A stretch of 64,000 nucleotides of DNA. Origin: Alphaproteobacteria bacterium. GTDB taxonomy: Bacteria; Pseudomonadota; Alphaproteobacteria; Sphingomonadales; Emcibacteraceae. The DNA lies in the NCBI GenBank assembly GCA_020446675.1, contig JAGREE010000001.1:1-64000 (forward strand), read 5' to 3'. How positions within the stretch are numbered: the first letter of the stretch is position 1; every line of letters starts with the position of its first letter. Made by a program: the position numbers and the translations under genes. Positions 36,929 to 45,718 of this stretch are shown one piece after another. Under the pieces are notes generated by a model. The model was not told where the DNA came from. It searched no databases and worked only from the letters and a program-made list of their open reading frames with translations.

Positions 36929-37675
36929 TTAATGTTGCACAATTATTGAAATCTGGCGGCCATAATCCGGCTCGTCAAGATGGGTTTTCCGGCGGTAGCT
37001 GAAAAAATTATTGGCGTATGGGTATGTATCAATGCCCAGGGCGTCTATTTTCGTCACTTCATTTTGCCATATCCGGTCAAAAACATAGCTTTCAAGGTCA
37101 AACTGATAATGCCCCGCGCGTGTGGCGGGCAAAAAATAGCTGTCATTGTCAATTTGTTTATAAAGATCGTCGCCGACTTCATATGATTTCTGGGCAATGC
37201 AGGGACCGATGGCGGCAACAATATTTTGACGGTCAGCGCCCAGTTCACACATGGCCTCTATGGTATTATGGATAATGCCGTTTCTGGCCCCTTTCCAGCC
37301 GGCATGGGCGGCACCGATCACGGCGGCGAACTGGTCAACAAAGAGCACCGGCGCACAATCAGCTGTTACAATTGAAAGGGCGACATTTTTTTCATTGGTT
37401 ACAATTGCGTCCGCATCAACCGTACGGATATCACCATTAAAAATATGTACCTTATTGCTATGGGTCTGGTGGATTTCGGCGAGAGCCGCTCCAGGCAGCA
37501 GCGTTGAGCTGGCGATAAGACGGTTTTTGGCTATATTCTGTCCATCATCACCGGAATGGGTGCCGCAGTTGAGAGAATGATAAATCCCCGTTGAAACCCC
37601 GCCAAGACGCCCAAAAAAACCGTGTTTTATGTTGGTTATATTGTCCAGCTTTGATGATTTCTTATAGATAGACAT
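36929..37675 (-). CDS. pgeF: Peptidoglycan editing factor PgeF (YfiH/laccase-domain family)
   Basis: A 248-residue Cu-oxidase_4 (DUF152) protein. The metal-site residues are visible in HQTHSNKV, VTADCAPVLF and GAAHAGWKGARNGI. Members remove wrongly inserted L-Ser from UDP-MurNAc peptide in peptidoglycan precursor synthesis; some have purine nucleoside activity. It follows midA by one base in an lgt-midA-pgeF operon, a common alphaproteobacterial order. Confidence 0.93.
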   Translation of the reverse strand: MSIYKKSSKLDNITNIKHGFFGRLGGVSTGIYHSLNCGTHSGDDGQNIAKNRLIASSTLLPGAALAEIHQTHSNKVHIFNGDIRTVDADAIVTNEKNVALSIVTADCAPVLFVDQFAAVIGAAHAGWKGARNGIIHNTIEAMCELGADRQNIVAAIGPCIAQKSYEVGDDLYKQIDNDSYFLPATRAGHYQFDLESYVFDRIWQNEVTKIDALGIDTYPYANNFFSYRRKTHLDEPDYGRQISIIVQH

Positions 37676-37676
37676 T

Positions 37677-38792
37677 TCAGAACCCCACCGTTTCTATATT
37701 TTTATCTGAAATTACCCCAAGGACTTTAAATAATTTTCCCATTTCATCAGGGGAGGTGAGCCGCTGGAGTTCGCCCATGATGATGTCTCTTTTTTCTCCG
37801 TCTGCTTTTTCACAAAGCAGGGCCGCCCGTTCATCAATCCCCACGCGTTTTAGAAAGTCCCCCTGGGTCACGGGGCCCAGAATTTTAAGCCCGGATTGCC
37901 CGATAATATCGGATATTTTACGGAAATTAACATGCGCGGAAAGATCAGCCCATCCCGGTTCATCATAAATATAGGTATATTTATGGTCCTTAACCGCTTG
38001 TAGCGTTTCACCGGTTCGGTAGTCGGTATAGCCATAATCAATGAAAAGCGCGGCACCGAAACAGGCACTTATATGGTCAGCGATCAGCCGGCTGATATAA
38101 TCAGCCATCGGGGATACTTCAATAATACTGTGGATTTCGGCGTCCTTCATCGCGTCGGGCAAAATAAGATCCTCAAGCGGGAAAGGGGAAAGCATTGTGG
38201 TCAGGCCGTCCTCGTTTTCATTGACCGTGACCATCCGCTCATGCCAGCCAAGCGCGCCTTTTTGAAACTGGCGGATTGGCAGGGCATCAAAAAATTCGTT
38301 GGCAATCAGAAACGTGGCTTCATCATCAACGGCAGCGGCATCAAGAGCGGATTTTACCGTGTCATGCCAGGTGATTTTTCCGGGAAAGCGGTAAAGCTTA
38401 TCCTGCTGAACCTGTTTTAAGTCCGGTGATGCTTCAACCAGATGAATGTCGACAGCCTTTTTAAAATCGGGAAGAACATCAAGCACCCGGATAAGATCAG
38501 CCATCAGTGTTCCCCGGCCGGGTCCAAGTTCGATCAGATGAACCCTGAATGGGCGGTCCATTTTTAGCCAGAGATCAGCAAACCAGAGACCGACCATTTC
38601 GCCGAACATCTGGCTTATTTCAGGAGCGGTGATAAAATCGCCGCTTTTGCCGAACGGATTTCGTTTTACATAATAGCCATGATGCGGATTGGTGAGCGCT
38701 TCGCTCATATAGGTGCTGACCGAAATCGGGCCGTGAAGTTTTATCAGTTTTATAAGATGTTCTTTTAACGCTGATTTTTCCGGCAGGGTCAT
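37677..38792 (-). CDS. MidA/NDUFAF7-family SAM-dependent methyltransferase
   Basis: A 371-residue class I methyltransferase. GYYVKRNPFGKSGDFITAPEISQMFGE (in parts) opens the fold, and LIELGPGRGTLMADLI binds SAM. NEFFDALPIRQF and IDYGY are conserved NDUFAF7 blocks. The mitochondrial homologue methylates an Arg of complex I subunit NDUFS2; a similar role is inferred here. It overlaps lgt by 4 bp. Confidence 0.92.
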   Translation of the reverse strand: MTLPEKSALKEHLIKLIKLHGPISVSTYMSEALTNPHHGYYVKRNPFGKSGDFITAPEISQMFGEMVGLWFADLWLKMDRPFRVHLIELGPGRGTLMADLIRVLDVLPDFKKAVDIHLVEASPDLKQVQQDKLYRFPGKITWHDTVKSALDAAAVDDEATFLIANEFFDALPIRQFQKGALGWHERMVTVNENEDGLTTMLSPFPLEDLILPDAMKDAEIHSIIEVSPMADYISRLIADHISACFGAALFIDYGYTDYRTGETLQAVKDHKYTYIYDEPGWADLSAHVNFRKISDIIGQSGLKILGPVTQGDFLKRVGIDERAALLCEKADGEKRDIIMGELQRLTSPDEMGKLFKVLGVISDKNIETVGF

Positions 38793-39607
38793 AGGGCAGA
38801 CGTCCTCGGTCGGAAGATAAGATAAAGACCAAACAGGATCATTGGCACGCTTAAGGTTTGCCCCATGGTCAGGCTATGGGTCCCAAAAAGAAAGCCCAGC
38901 TGGCTGTCGGGTTCGCGGAACTGTTCAACAAAGGTGCGGGCAAGGGCATAACCGATAATGAATAGGCCGGTAATCATGCCCGGTTTATGACGGGCTTTGG
39001 TAAAATGAAACACGAAAAAAAGGATAAAGAAAAGCACAAAGCCTTCCAGCACGGCTTCATATAACTGGCTGGGGTGACGGGGCAGCGGGCCACCATGCGG
39101 GAAAACCATACCGATCGGGGCATCAGTGACGCGCCCATAGAGTTCCCCATTTACAAAATTGGCAAAGCGGCCGAACATAAGGCCGATCGGGGAAGCGCAG
39201 GCAATGAGGTCAGCAAAGCGAAACAGTGGAATTTTATGTTTGCGGCAATAAAGAATAGTGCTGATACAGACGCCAAGAAAACCGCCGTGAAAAGACATTC
39301 CCCCGTCCCATACGGCAATGATTTTACCGGGGTTGGATAAATAAAACGGCAGGTTATAAAAAAGCACATATCCAAGGCGACCGCCGAAAATAATGCCCAT
39401 CATGGCCCAGAAAACAAAGTCGCTGACCTGTTCCTGTGTACAGGGGGCCGGTTTGATGCGGATCAGCCGCGAAACATAGTACCAGCCAAAGATTAGACCG
39501 CCAAGATAGGCCAGTGAATACCAGCGAATCGCTATCGGGCCAAACTGAACAAGGATCGGGTCTATATTGGGATAAGTCAGTGCTGCGGAAAATAAATATT
39601 CAATCAT
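38789..39607 (-). CDS. lgt: Prolipoprotein diacylglyceryl transferase
   Basis: A 272-residue inner-membrane enzyme with seven hydrophobic segments. The Lgt signature GRFANFVNGELYGR is intact, with YYVSRLIR and GRLGYVLFYNL also conserved. It attaches diacylglycerol to the lipobox Cys of prolipoproteins. Substrates in this window could include the proteins at 46572 and 47144. First gene of lgt-midA-pgeF. Confidence 0.97.
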   Translation of the reverse strand: MIEYLFSAALTYPNIDPILVQFGPIAIRWYSLAYLGGLIFGWYYVSRLIRIKPAPCTQEQVSDFVFWAMMGIIFGGRLGYVLFYNLPFYLSNPGKIIAVWDGGMSFHGGFLGVCISTILYCRKHKIPLFRFADLIACASPIGLMFGRFANFVNGELYGRVTDAPIGMVFPHGGPLPRHPSQLYEAVLEGFVLFFILFFVFHFTKARHKPGMITGLFIIGYALARTFVEQFREPDSQLGFLFGTHSLTMGQTLSVPMILFGLYLIFRPRTSAL

Positions 39608-39789
39608 AAAATTCTGCCATTAACCAATGAAAACCAAGCAAAACAACGCATTACACGTTTGAGTGGTTCTGATCTGACTTGTCCCATATTTAAGAAGACT
39701 TGGCAACCCCTCAATGTTCCGCCATAGTGCGAAAAAATGATGTTGAGGTTCAACATTAAGCCGACCATAGAAAGATAAAGGATCTATCA

Positions 39790-40056
39790 GTGCAATCTGA
39801 CAATAAATTACTCAGTGATCTGGCCAGATTAGGACAGAGTGCTGCCGGAACTATTCACGGTGTCAAATCGGAATTTGAAGCCAAAGTAAGATCCCATCTG
39901 GAAAATATCCTCAAAGATATGGATCTGGTTGCGCGCGAGGAATTTGAAGTGGTTCAGGAAATGGCCGCCGCTGCCCGCGCCGAAAATGCCGAACTGGCAA
40001 AACGCATTGAAACGCTTGAAAAAGAAATCAGCGCTCTTAAGAAAAAGAAGAAATAA
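39790..40056 (+). CDS. ubiK: Ubiquinone biosynthesis accessory factor UbiK (BMFP family)
   Basis: An 88-residue coiled-coil protein (BMFP/YqiC family). LLSDLARLGQSAAGTIHGVK is the amphipathic N-terminus and RAENAELAKRIETLEKEISALKKKKK (in parts) the trimeric coiled coil. UbiK helps assemble the Ubi complex for aerobic ubiquinone synthesis. The start is GTG at 39790, with AAAGGA 8-13 bases before it. Followed after one base by the YbjN gene. Confidence 0.88.
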   Translation: MQSDNKLLSDLARLGQSAAGTIHGVKSEFEAKVRSHLENILKDMDLVAREEFEVVQEMAAAARAENAELAKRIETLEKEISALKKKKK

Positions 40057-40057
40057 A

Positions 40058-40558
40058 ATGTTATCGACAGAAGAACTGCATGAGGGTCAGGCCAACCCGC
40101 TTGACACGCTTGAGGTTATGGTCAGTCAGAATGAGTGGCCCTATGAGCGCCTTGGCAATGAGGAAATTGTTGCAGCGGTGATCGGTGAATGGTGCGATTT
40201 TCATATGCGCTATATCTGGCTTTCAGATAAAAATATTCTGCAGTTTAGCGGACAGCTTGATATTAAGGTTCATGACCGCAAACGCAGTGCAGTGCTTGAT
40301 GTGATGGCGCGGATTAATGAGCGGCTTGATATGGGTCATTTTGGCATCTGGAGCGATGATGATACACTGATGTTCAGACATTCCCTTATTCCGCCGACCA
40401 TGGGCATTGACGTCAGCAATATGTGTGATTTGGTGACCAGAACAGTTATTGCGGAGATTAACCGTTATTATCCGGTGTTTCAGTTTGTCATCTGGGGTGG
40501 AAAATCGCCGAGTGAAGCCATTGAAGCGGCCATGCTTGAAACTGTTGGGAACGCATAA
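40058..40558 (+). CDS. YbjN domain-containing protein
   Basis: A 166-residue cytoplasmic protein with the YbjN/secretion-chaperone-like fold. Recognised by NPLDTLEVMVSQNEWPYERLG near the N-terminus and the late block FQFVIWGGKSPSEAIEAAM (in parts). YbjN proteins are tied to stress responses and motility, with no clear activity. The ATG at 40058 is one base after ubiK; the frame from 39929 would overlap ubiK. Likely one operon with ubiK and proC. Confidence 0.88.
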   Translation: MLSTEELHEGQANPLDTLEVMVSQNEWPYERLGNEEIVAAVIGEWCDFHMRYIWLSDKNILQFSGQLDIKVHDRKRSAVLDVMARINERLDMGHFGIWSDDDTLMFRHSLIPPTMGIDVSNMCDLVTRTVIAEINRYYPVFQFVIWGGKSPSEAIEAAMLETVGNA

Positions 40559-40566
40559 GGACTTAT

Positions 40567-41412
40567 ATGCCAAAATTATCAGCAATTACCAGTGATAACC
40601 CGATCCTTTTGGTCGGATGCGGTAAAATGGGCAGCGCCATGCTTTCGGGCTGGTTAAAGCGGAAGCTTGACGGGGCGGCCATTCATATTGTCGACCCGAA
40701 TATTGAGCATGTAAAAGCTGAATTCAAAAATTTTGATGATCGCCAGCTCCATAATTCGTTTGAAACCATTTCGCGTAAGATTAAGCCATCCTTCATTATA
40801 TTGGCGGTTAAGCCACAGATGATGGATGACGTTATGGAAGCCTTAAAAATAAACCGTGTCAGCGGTGATGTTATTGTATCGGTCGCCGCGGGGCGAACCA
40901 TCCGTTATTTTGAGGATCATATCAGCCGCGACCAGGCCATAATCCGCGCCATGCCCAATACACCGGCCGCCATCGGCAGGGGGATTACTGTTTGTTGCGC
41001 CAATCGTCTTGTAAGTGTTGATAAACGGGAAGTCTGCACATTGCTGCTTCAGGCAGTCGGGATGGTTGAATGGATTGAAGATGAAAGCCTGATGGATGCG
41101 GTCACCGCCTTAAGCGGTAGTGGACCGGCCTATGTCTTTGCCATGGTGGAAGCAATGGCCTCGGCAGGGGAAGCCATTGGTCTTGATCCGGAATTAAGCC
41201 GCCGGCTTGCGCGTGAAACCGTTTGTGGGTCCGGCGCGCTTCTTGATCAGTCAAAGGAATTGGCTTCAAAGCTCCGAGAAAATGTGACCAGTCCCGGCGG
41301 GACAACGGCAGCGGCGCTTGATGTGCTGATGGCGGATGACGGTATTTTCCGGATTATGCGACGGGCAATGCAGGACGCAAAAGCACGCTCAAAAGAACTG
41401 GCCGGATCATAA
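40567..41412 (+). CDS. proC: Pyrroline-5-carboxylate reductase
   Basis: A 281-residue enzyme making proline from pyrroline-5-carboxylate. GCGKMGSAMLSGWL is the Rossmann loop, AVKPQMMDDVM and RAMPNTPAAIGRG mid blocks, and ALSGSGPAYVFAMVEAMASAG (in parts) the P5CR signature. ENVTSPGGTTAAALDVL closes it. Follows YbjN by 8 bp. Confidence 0.96.
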   Translation: MPKLSAITSDNPILLVGCGKMGSAMLSGWLKRKLDGAAIHIVDPNIEHVKAEFKNFDDRQLHNSFETISRKIKPSFIILAVKPQMMDDVMEALKINRVSGDVIVSVAAGRTIRYFEDHISRDQAIIRAMPNTPAAIGRGITVCCANRLVSVDKREVCTLLLQAVGMVEWIEDESLMDAVTALSGSGPAYVFAMVEAMASAGEAIGLDPELSRRLARETVCGSGALLDQSKELASKLRENVTSPGGTTAAALDVLMADDGIFRIMRRAMQDAKARSKELAGS

Positions 41413-41414
41413 TA

Positions 41415-42590
41415 ATGCAGGACTATGATGTGGTCATTGTTGGCGGCGGGGCTGCTGGACTTATGTGCGCAATCGAAGCCGGAAAACGTGGCCGTCGTGT
41501 CATCGTGCTTGAAAAGGGAAAAAAAGTTGCCGGTAAAATCCGCATTTCCGGCGGCGGACGCTGCAATTTCACCAATATCCACACCACGGCCGCAAATTTC
41601 CAGTCGGCCAATCCGCATTTCGCCAAATCAGCCTTAAAACGCTATACCCCTGGTGATTTTGTGTCGCTTGTTGAAAAACACGGCATTGCTTATCATGAAA
41701 AAACGCTGGGCCAGCTCTTCTGCGATAACAGTGCGCAGGAAATAATAGATATGCTGCTGGAAGACTGTGCAAAAGTGGGGGTGGTCATTAAAACCTCCCT
41801 AACTGTGGACGCAATTGAGAAAAAAGACGGGTTTATACTTAAAACGGAAGAGGGGGACATAGCCTGCCAGTCGCTGGTGATTGCCACGGGCGGACCGTCG
41901 ATACCGAAAATGGGGGCGACCGGCTGGGGATATGATGTGGCACGGCAGTTTAAATTGAAAATTATTGACCCGGTGCCCGCGCTTGTGCCGCTGACATTCG
42001 GGGAAGCCTTCATTTTTGATTTTCGGAATTTAAGCGGCGTATCGGTTGATGTTAAGGTCCAGTGTGGCAAGACAAGCTTTGATGAAGCACTGCTTTTTAC
42101 CCATCGTGGGTTAAGCGGGCCCGCCATTTTGCAGATATCATCATACTGGCGCAGTGGTCAGGACATCATTATTAATCTGGCGCCGGGCAGGGATGTGTTT
42201 GAAAGTTTAAAAGACGCCAAACAAAAGCACCCAAAACAGGATTTATCGACCGCGTTAGCCGTGTTTTTACCCAAAAGGCTGGCCGTTTACCTAACGGAAC
42301 ATACCGGAATTGACGGCATGCTCGCCGATTTGTCCCATAAAAAGCTTGAAACGGTGGCAGTGTTAATCAACAGCTGGCGGATTACCCCGAAAGGCACGGA
42401 AGGGTTCGCCACCGCCGAAGTGACACGGGGCGGGGTCAGCACTGATGAGCTTTCGTCCAAAACCATGGAGGCGGGCAAAGTACCGGGCCTTTATTTCATT
42501 GGCGAAGTGGTTGATGTAACCGGGCATCTGGGGGGATATAATTTTCAGTGGGCCTGGGCATCGGGCCATGCTGCCGGGCAATATGTATAA
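41415..42590 (+). CDS. NAD(P)/FAD-dependent oxidoreductase, HI0933/BaiN family
   Basis: A 391-residue flavoprotein. VVIVGGGAAGLMCAIEAGKRG (in parts) is the dinucleotide-binding loop, KIRISGGGRCNFTN the family block, and the end GEVVDVTGHLGGYNFQWAWASG a second FAD contact. Members are often called HI0933-like or BaiN; the substrate is usually unknown. It starts 2 bp after proC and converges on the MarR gene. Confidence 0.94.
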   Translation: MQDYDVVIVGGGAAGLMCAIEAGKRGRRVIVLEKGKKVAGKIRISGGGRCNFTNIHTTAANFQSANPHFAKSALKRYTPGDFVSLVEKHGIAYHEKTLGQLFCDNSAQEIIDMLLEDCAKVGVVIKTSLTVDAIEKKDGFILKTEEGDIACQSLVIATGGPSIPKMGATGWGYDVARQFKLKIIDPVPALVPLTFGEAFIFDFRNLSGVSVDVKVQCGKTSFDEALLFTHRGLSGPAILQISSYWRSGQDIIINLAPGRDVFESLKDAKQKHPKQDLSTALAVFLPKRLAVYLTEHTGIDGMLADLSHKKLETVAVLINSWRITPKGTEGFATAEVTRGGVSTDELSSKTMEAGKVPGLYFIGEVVDVTGHLGGYNFQWAWASGHAAGQYV

Positions 42591-42629
42591 CTAATTTTTT
42601 TAATGTATTAGTTTAAATAAATGATATAA

Positions 42630-43133
42630 CTATTTATTATTAAATATATTATTTAATATTTTATCACGATTTTCAGGATTGATCAGCTCAATCAATACTT
42701 TCCAGAACCCGTCCGTTGCTTCTATCCCTGCTGATTTACAGGCGCTCAGCATTTGTTCTTTCTGATGTTCGGTGATTTCACCGAGCAGGGTAATTCCCTT
42801 ATCCGTCAGGTTCAGCAGGCGTTGACGGCGGTCCTCGCGGCCGACATCCTGAATGATATAGCCTTTATTAATAAGGCTGCTTAACACACGGGACAGGCTT
42901 TGTTTGGTAATGTTCAGAATTTCAAGCAGTTCCGCAACGGTCATGCTGGGGTTTTGATTGACAAAGAATAAAACCCGGTGATGGGCGCGGCCAAACCCAT
43001 ATTTTTGCAAAACCGCATCGGGCCAGGCAATGAAATCCCGGTAAGCGAAATAGAGCAGTTCTGCGCTTTTGAGAAACAATTGTTCGTCATCAAGCGATTT
43101 TAAGTCATAATCTTTCAAAAATATGTCAGCCAT
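42630..43133 (-). CDS. MarR family transcriptional regulator
   Basis: A 167-residue winged-helix regulator. MTVAELLEILNITKQSLSRVLSSLINKGYI (in parts) is the HTH and wing start, and DRRQRLLNLTDKGITLL the wing. The ATG at 43133 is preferred: a -10-like TAATAT ends only 8 bases upstream, so the mRNA would be nearly leaderless. The frame from 43169 would start inside the -35 box. Divergent from ilvE across a shared promoter region that carries a perfect operator, so it probably represses both itself and ilvE. Confidence 0.9.
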   Translation of the reverse strand: MADIFLKDYDLKSLDDEQLFLKSAELLYFAYRDFIAWPDAVLQKYGFGRAHHRVLFFVNQNPSMTVAELLEILNITKQSLSRVLSSLINKGYIIQDVGREDRRQRLLNLTDKGITLLGEITEHQKEQMLSACKSAGIEATDGFWKVLIELINPENRDKILNNIFNNK

Positions 43134-43143
43134 GTTGACATAT
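43121..43143. promoter_or_regulatory. Perfect 8-bp inverted repeat, candidate MarR operator
   Basis: ATATGTCA-N7-TGACATAT. It covers the MarR start codon, touches the MarR -10 box (43142-43147), and contains the ilvE -35 box (43135-43140). One bound dimer could block both genes. Confidence 0.7.
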
Positions 43144-43169
43144 ATTAAAGCAGGTGCTAGAAAGGTCAA
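43135..43169. promoter_or_regulatory. Overlapping divergent promoters of marR-type gene and ilvE
   Basis: Plus strand (ilvE): TTGACA 43135-43140, 17-base spacer, TAGAAA 43158-43163. Minus strand (MarR): TTGACC 43169-43164, 16-base spacer, TAATAT 43147-43142. The two promoters interlock, so binding of polymerase at one should exclude the other. Confidence 0.6.
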
Positions 43170-43202
43170 GAAGTTTATGAATTAATTTAAGGACCCATAA
43201 TC

Positions 43203-44084
43203 ATGTCTATAATCCCTTTTGACGACCGTGACGGTGTAATCTGGTACGACGGTAAGCTTATCAACTGGCGTGATGCCAATTTTCATGTGCTTTCCCATGC
43301 GCTTCATTATGGAAGCTGTGTGTTTGAAGGGCAGCGGGCTTATGGAGGCAAGATTTTTAAATTACATCAGCATAGTGAACGACTGATCCGGTCCGGTGAA
43401 ATTCTCGGCTTTGATATGCCGTTCACGGCGGATGAGCTTGATGCGGCCGCCAATGAGGTGGTTTCTGCAAACGGCCTTGTTGATGCCTATGTCCGCCCGG
43501 TTGCATGGCGCGGTTCGGAAATGATGGGTGTCGCAACCAAGGGATCAAAAGTACATGTGGCGATCGCGGCATGGGAATGGCCGTCCTATTTCAGCAAGGA
43601 AGCCAAATTAAAAGGACTCCGGCTTGAAATCGCCAAATGGCGTCGGCCGGCCCCGGATACGGCACCGACGGAATCAAAAGCAGCAGGTCTTTATATGATA
43701 GCCTCGCTTTGTAAAGATGCATCGGTTGCCCATGGTTATGATGATGCGTTGATGCTTGATTACCGTGGGCAGGTTGCCGAAGCGACAGGGGCCAATATCT
43801 TTTTCCTAAAAGACGGGGTGCTTCATACGCCCAAGCCGGATTGTTTCCTGAACGGGATTACCCGCCAGACAGCGATGGAACTTGCGGCAAAACGCGGAAT
43901 TAAAGTGATTGAACGGGCAATCATGCCGGAAGAAATGGCCGATTTTGAACAGGCCTTTATCACCGGTACAGCGGTTGAAGTAACACCGATTTCACAGATT
44001 GGCGATTATACATTCGAAGTCGGTGATGTTTGCAAAATGATGGTTCACGACTATGATGATCTGGTGAATAATCGTCAGGTATAA
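43203..44084 (+). CDS. ilvE: Branched-chain amino acid aminotransferase
   Basis: A 293-residue fold-type IV PLP enzyme. HALHYGSCVFEGQRAY opens the domain, ESKAAGLYM carries the PLP lysine, and GQVAEATGANIFF plus GITRQTAMELA are conserved blocks. It moves amino groups between glutamate and branched-chain 2-oxo acids. An AAGGA site precedes the ATG. Single gene, ended by the terminator at 44111. Probably controlled by the divergent MarR protein. Confidence 0.95.
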   Translation: MSIIPFDDRDGVIWYDGKLINWRDANFHVLSHALHYGSCVFEGQRAYGGKIFKLHQHSERLIRSGEILGFDMPFTADELDAAANEVVSANGLVDAYVRPVAWRGSEMMGVATKGSKVHVAIAAWEWPSYFSKEAKLKGLRLEIAKWRRPAPDTAPTESKAAGLYMIASLCKDASVAHGYDDALMLDYRGQVAEATGANIFFLKDGVLHTPKPDCFLNGITRQTAMELAAKRGIKVIERAIMPEEMADFEQAFITGTAVEVTPISQIGDYTFEVGDVCKMMVHDYDDLVNNRQV

Positions 44085-44110
44085 ATATTAAAAAATATCC
44101 TCCCAAATTA

Positions 44111-44143
44111 AAAGGCCCCGTTGTTAAGACGGGGCCTTTTTTT
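44111..44143. terminator. Bidirectional terminator
   Basis: GGCCCCG, 9-base loop, CGGGGCC, with A-run before and seven T after. Serves ilvE on the plus strand and the third Tat aminotransferase on the minus strand. Confidence 0.9.
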
Positions 44144-44162
44144 AGTACTTAATTATACCTGA

Positions 44163-45497
44163 TTAGATATTTTTAATAGCACTTTGCATTGCTTCCAATG
44201 CGCGGTGCAGACGTGAATGCTGTGTCGCAAGGTTCATACGCATATAGCCTTCACCTGTGCGGCCATAATGCTCACCAGGGTTAAGGTTAACACCGGCTTT
44301 CTGGATGAAGAAACGCTGCATCATGTCACCAACAGTTTCATTGCCCATTGGGTTGCCAAGTTTTTTGGCAACTTTGCTGCAATCAATCCAGGCAAGATAT
44401 GTTCCTTCATGGGCTTTATAGTTTACATCTTTCATTTCTTTTGCACAGAAATCCTGCAGAATATGGGCGTTTTTGTCCATATAAGCCTGCATGTCATCCA
44501 TATATTGTGCGCCATGTTTATAGGCAGCGTTAGAAGCAATTGTTCCCATTGTGTGCATTAAGGCACGGTAATGGTTTGCTTCGCGCTCAACACGGTCCAT
44601 AAAATCAGGGTCATCGCAGAACATATAAGCTGTGCGGTGAGCCGCAAGGTTAAATGATTTACTGGCTGATTTGAATGTCGCTGAATTTTTTGCGTTGGTT
44701 GAATTTACAGCGGCATAAGGTGTGTATTTGGCGTGCTTGTTAACAAAGTCACAGTGGATTTCGTCAGCAACAACAAAAGCATTATATTTTTCTGCAAGGT
44801 CACCGATTTTTCCGAGCTGTTCCGCAGTCCAGCAGTTTCCGGTCGGGTTTTGCGGGTTACAGATGATGATGGCTGATGCGCCTTCTTTAAGAAGTCTTTC
44901 TGTATCATCATAGTCAAAATCATAGGTGCCGTCTTTATTCAGGATCAGGTCACTTTCGGCAAGCTCACAAAGAGCATCCGGAATAACATGGAAGAAGCTA
45001 GAATAGTTTGGTGTATGAAGGATGATTTTATCCCCTGGCTTCGTCACTGTACGCAGAACGCTGGTCACACCATCAAGAACACCAAGTGAGTTTTTAATGG
45101 ATTTTGGATTAACGGTCTGGTTATACCGAGCTTTGTTCCATGCAACGATATTGTCGATATAGTCTTCCGGCGCAGCCTCATATCCCCAGCATTCGTTGTT
45201 CAGACGAGTTTGCAGGGCTTCTGTTACATGAGGGCAGGTTCTGAAGTCCATATCGGCAACACCCATTGGATATGGTACGTCGTAGGGGCGGTTCATTTTA
45301 CGGATGCCGTCCCATTTAAAATCACCGGCACCTATCCGGTTATATTCTTCATTTAGGTCATAAGCCATTGACATGCCCATGCTGCCCATGCCTTTTGCGT
45401 ATGCACTTGCCGCAGGTAAATTTACAGCGCCAGTCACGAATGCTGCCGCACCGACACCTTTCATAAATAAACGGCGGTCTAGTTTAGTGTTTGTCAT
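44163..45497 (-). CDS. Tat-exported PLP-dependent aminotransferase, MalY/PatB type (copy 3)
   Basis: A 444-residue paralogue of the pair at 11745-14608, closest in layout to copy 1 (shared MGMSMxYDLNEE segment after the signal). The twin-arginine leader is DRRLFMKGVGAAAF. PLP-site motifs are GVADMDFR, NPQNPTGNCW, VADEIHCDFV and Lys280 in SASKSFNLAAH. It lies about 30 kb from the other two yet shares the same TTGACA-N15-TGCA element, here 107 bp before the start. A 107-base leader is longer than for the others. Periplasmic role is inferred from the Tat signal. Confidence 0.9.
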   Translation of the reverse strand: MTNTKLDRRLFMKGVGAAAFVTGAVNLPAASAYAKGMGSMGMSMAYDLNEEYNRIGAGDFKWDGIRKMNRPYDVPYPMGVADMDFRTCPHVTEALQTRLNNECWGYEAAPEDYIDNIVAWNKARYNQTVNPKSIKNSLGVLDGVTSVLRTVTKPGDKIILHTPNYSSFFHVIPDALCELAESDLILNKDGTYDFDYDDTERLLKEGASAIIICNPQNPTGNCWTAEQLGKIGDLAEKYNAFVVADEIHCDFVNKHAKYTPYAAVNSTNAKNSATFKSASKSFNLAAHRTAYMFCDDPDFMDRVEREANHYRALMHTMGTIASNAAYKHGAQYMDDMQAYMDKNAHILQDFCAKEMKDVNYKAHEGTYLAWIDCSKVAKKLGNPMGNETVGDMMQRFFIQKAGVNLNPGEHYGRTGEGYMRMNLATQHSRLHRALEAMQSAIKNI

Positions 45498-45603
45498 AGA
45501 AATTTGCTCCCACTTCTATACTGGTTGAGTTGAAAAGGGACGAGCCCTTTACTTTGAAAAACACCCATATATTAGTATTGTTTTCGGGTTTTCGATAGTA
45601 AAG

Positions 45604-45628
45604 TGCAATAATATAACAATGATGTCAA
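45604..45628 (-). promoter_or_regulatory. TTGACA-N15-TGCA promoter-like element
   Basis: Third occurrence of the element, on the minus strand before the aminotransferase at 45497. The bases after TGCA (CTTTACTA) are AT-rich, as expected near a transcription start. Confidence 0.5.
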
Positions 45629-45718
45629 TGACTACATTAAAATAATTTTTTTTAGTGTTATTGGTAATGACTGCAAAAATATTGATTTGAAAAGATCAAA
45701 GTAAAGTATTTTTACTCT

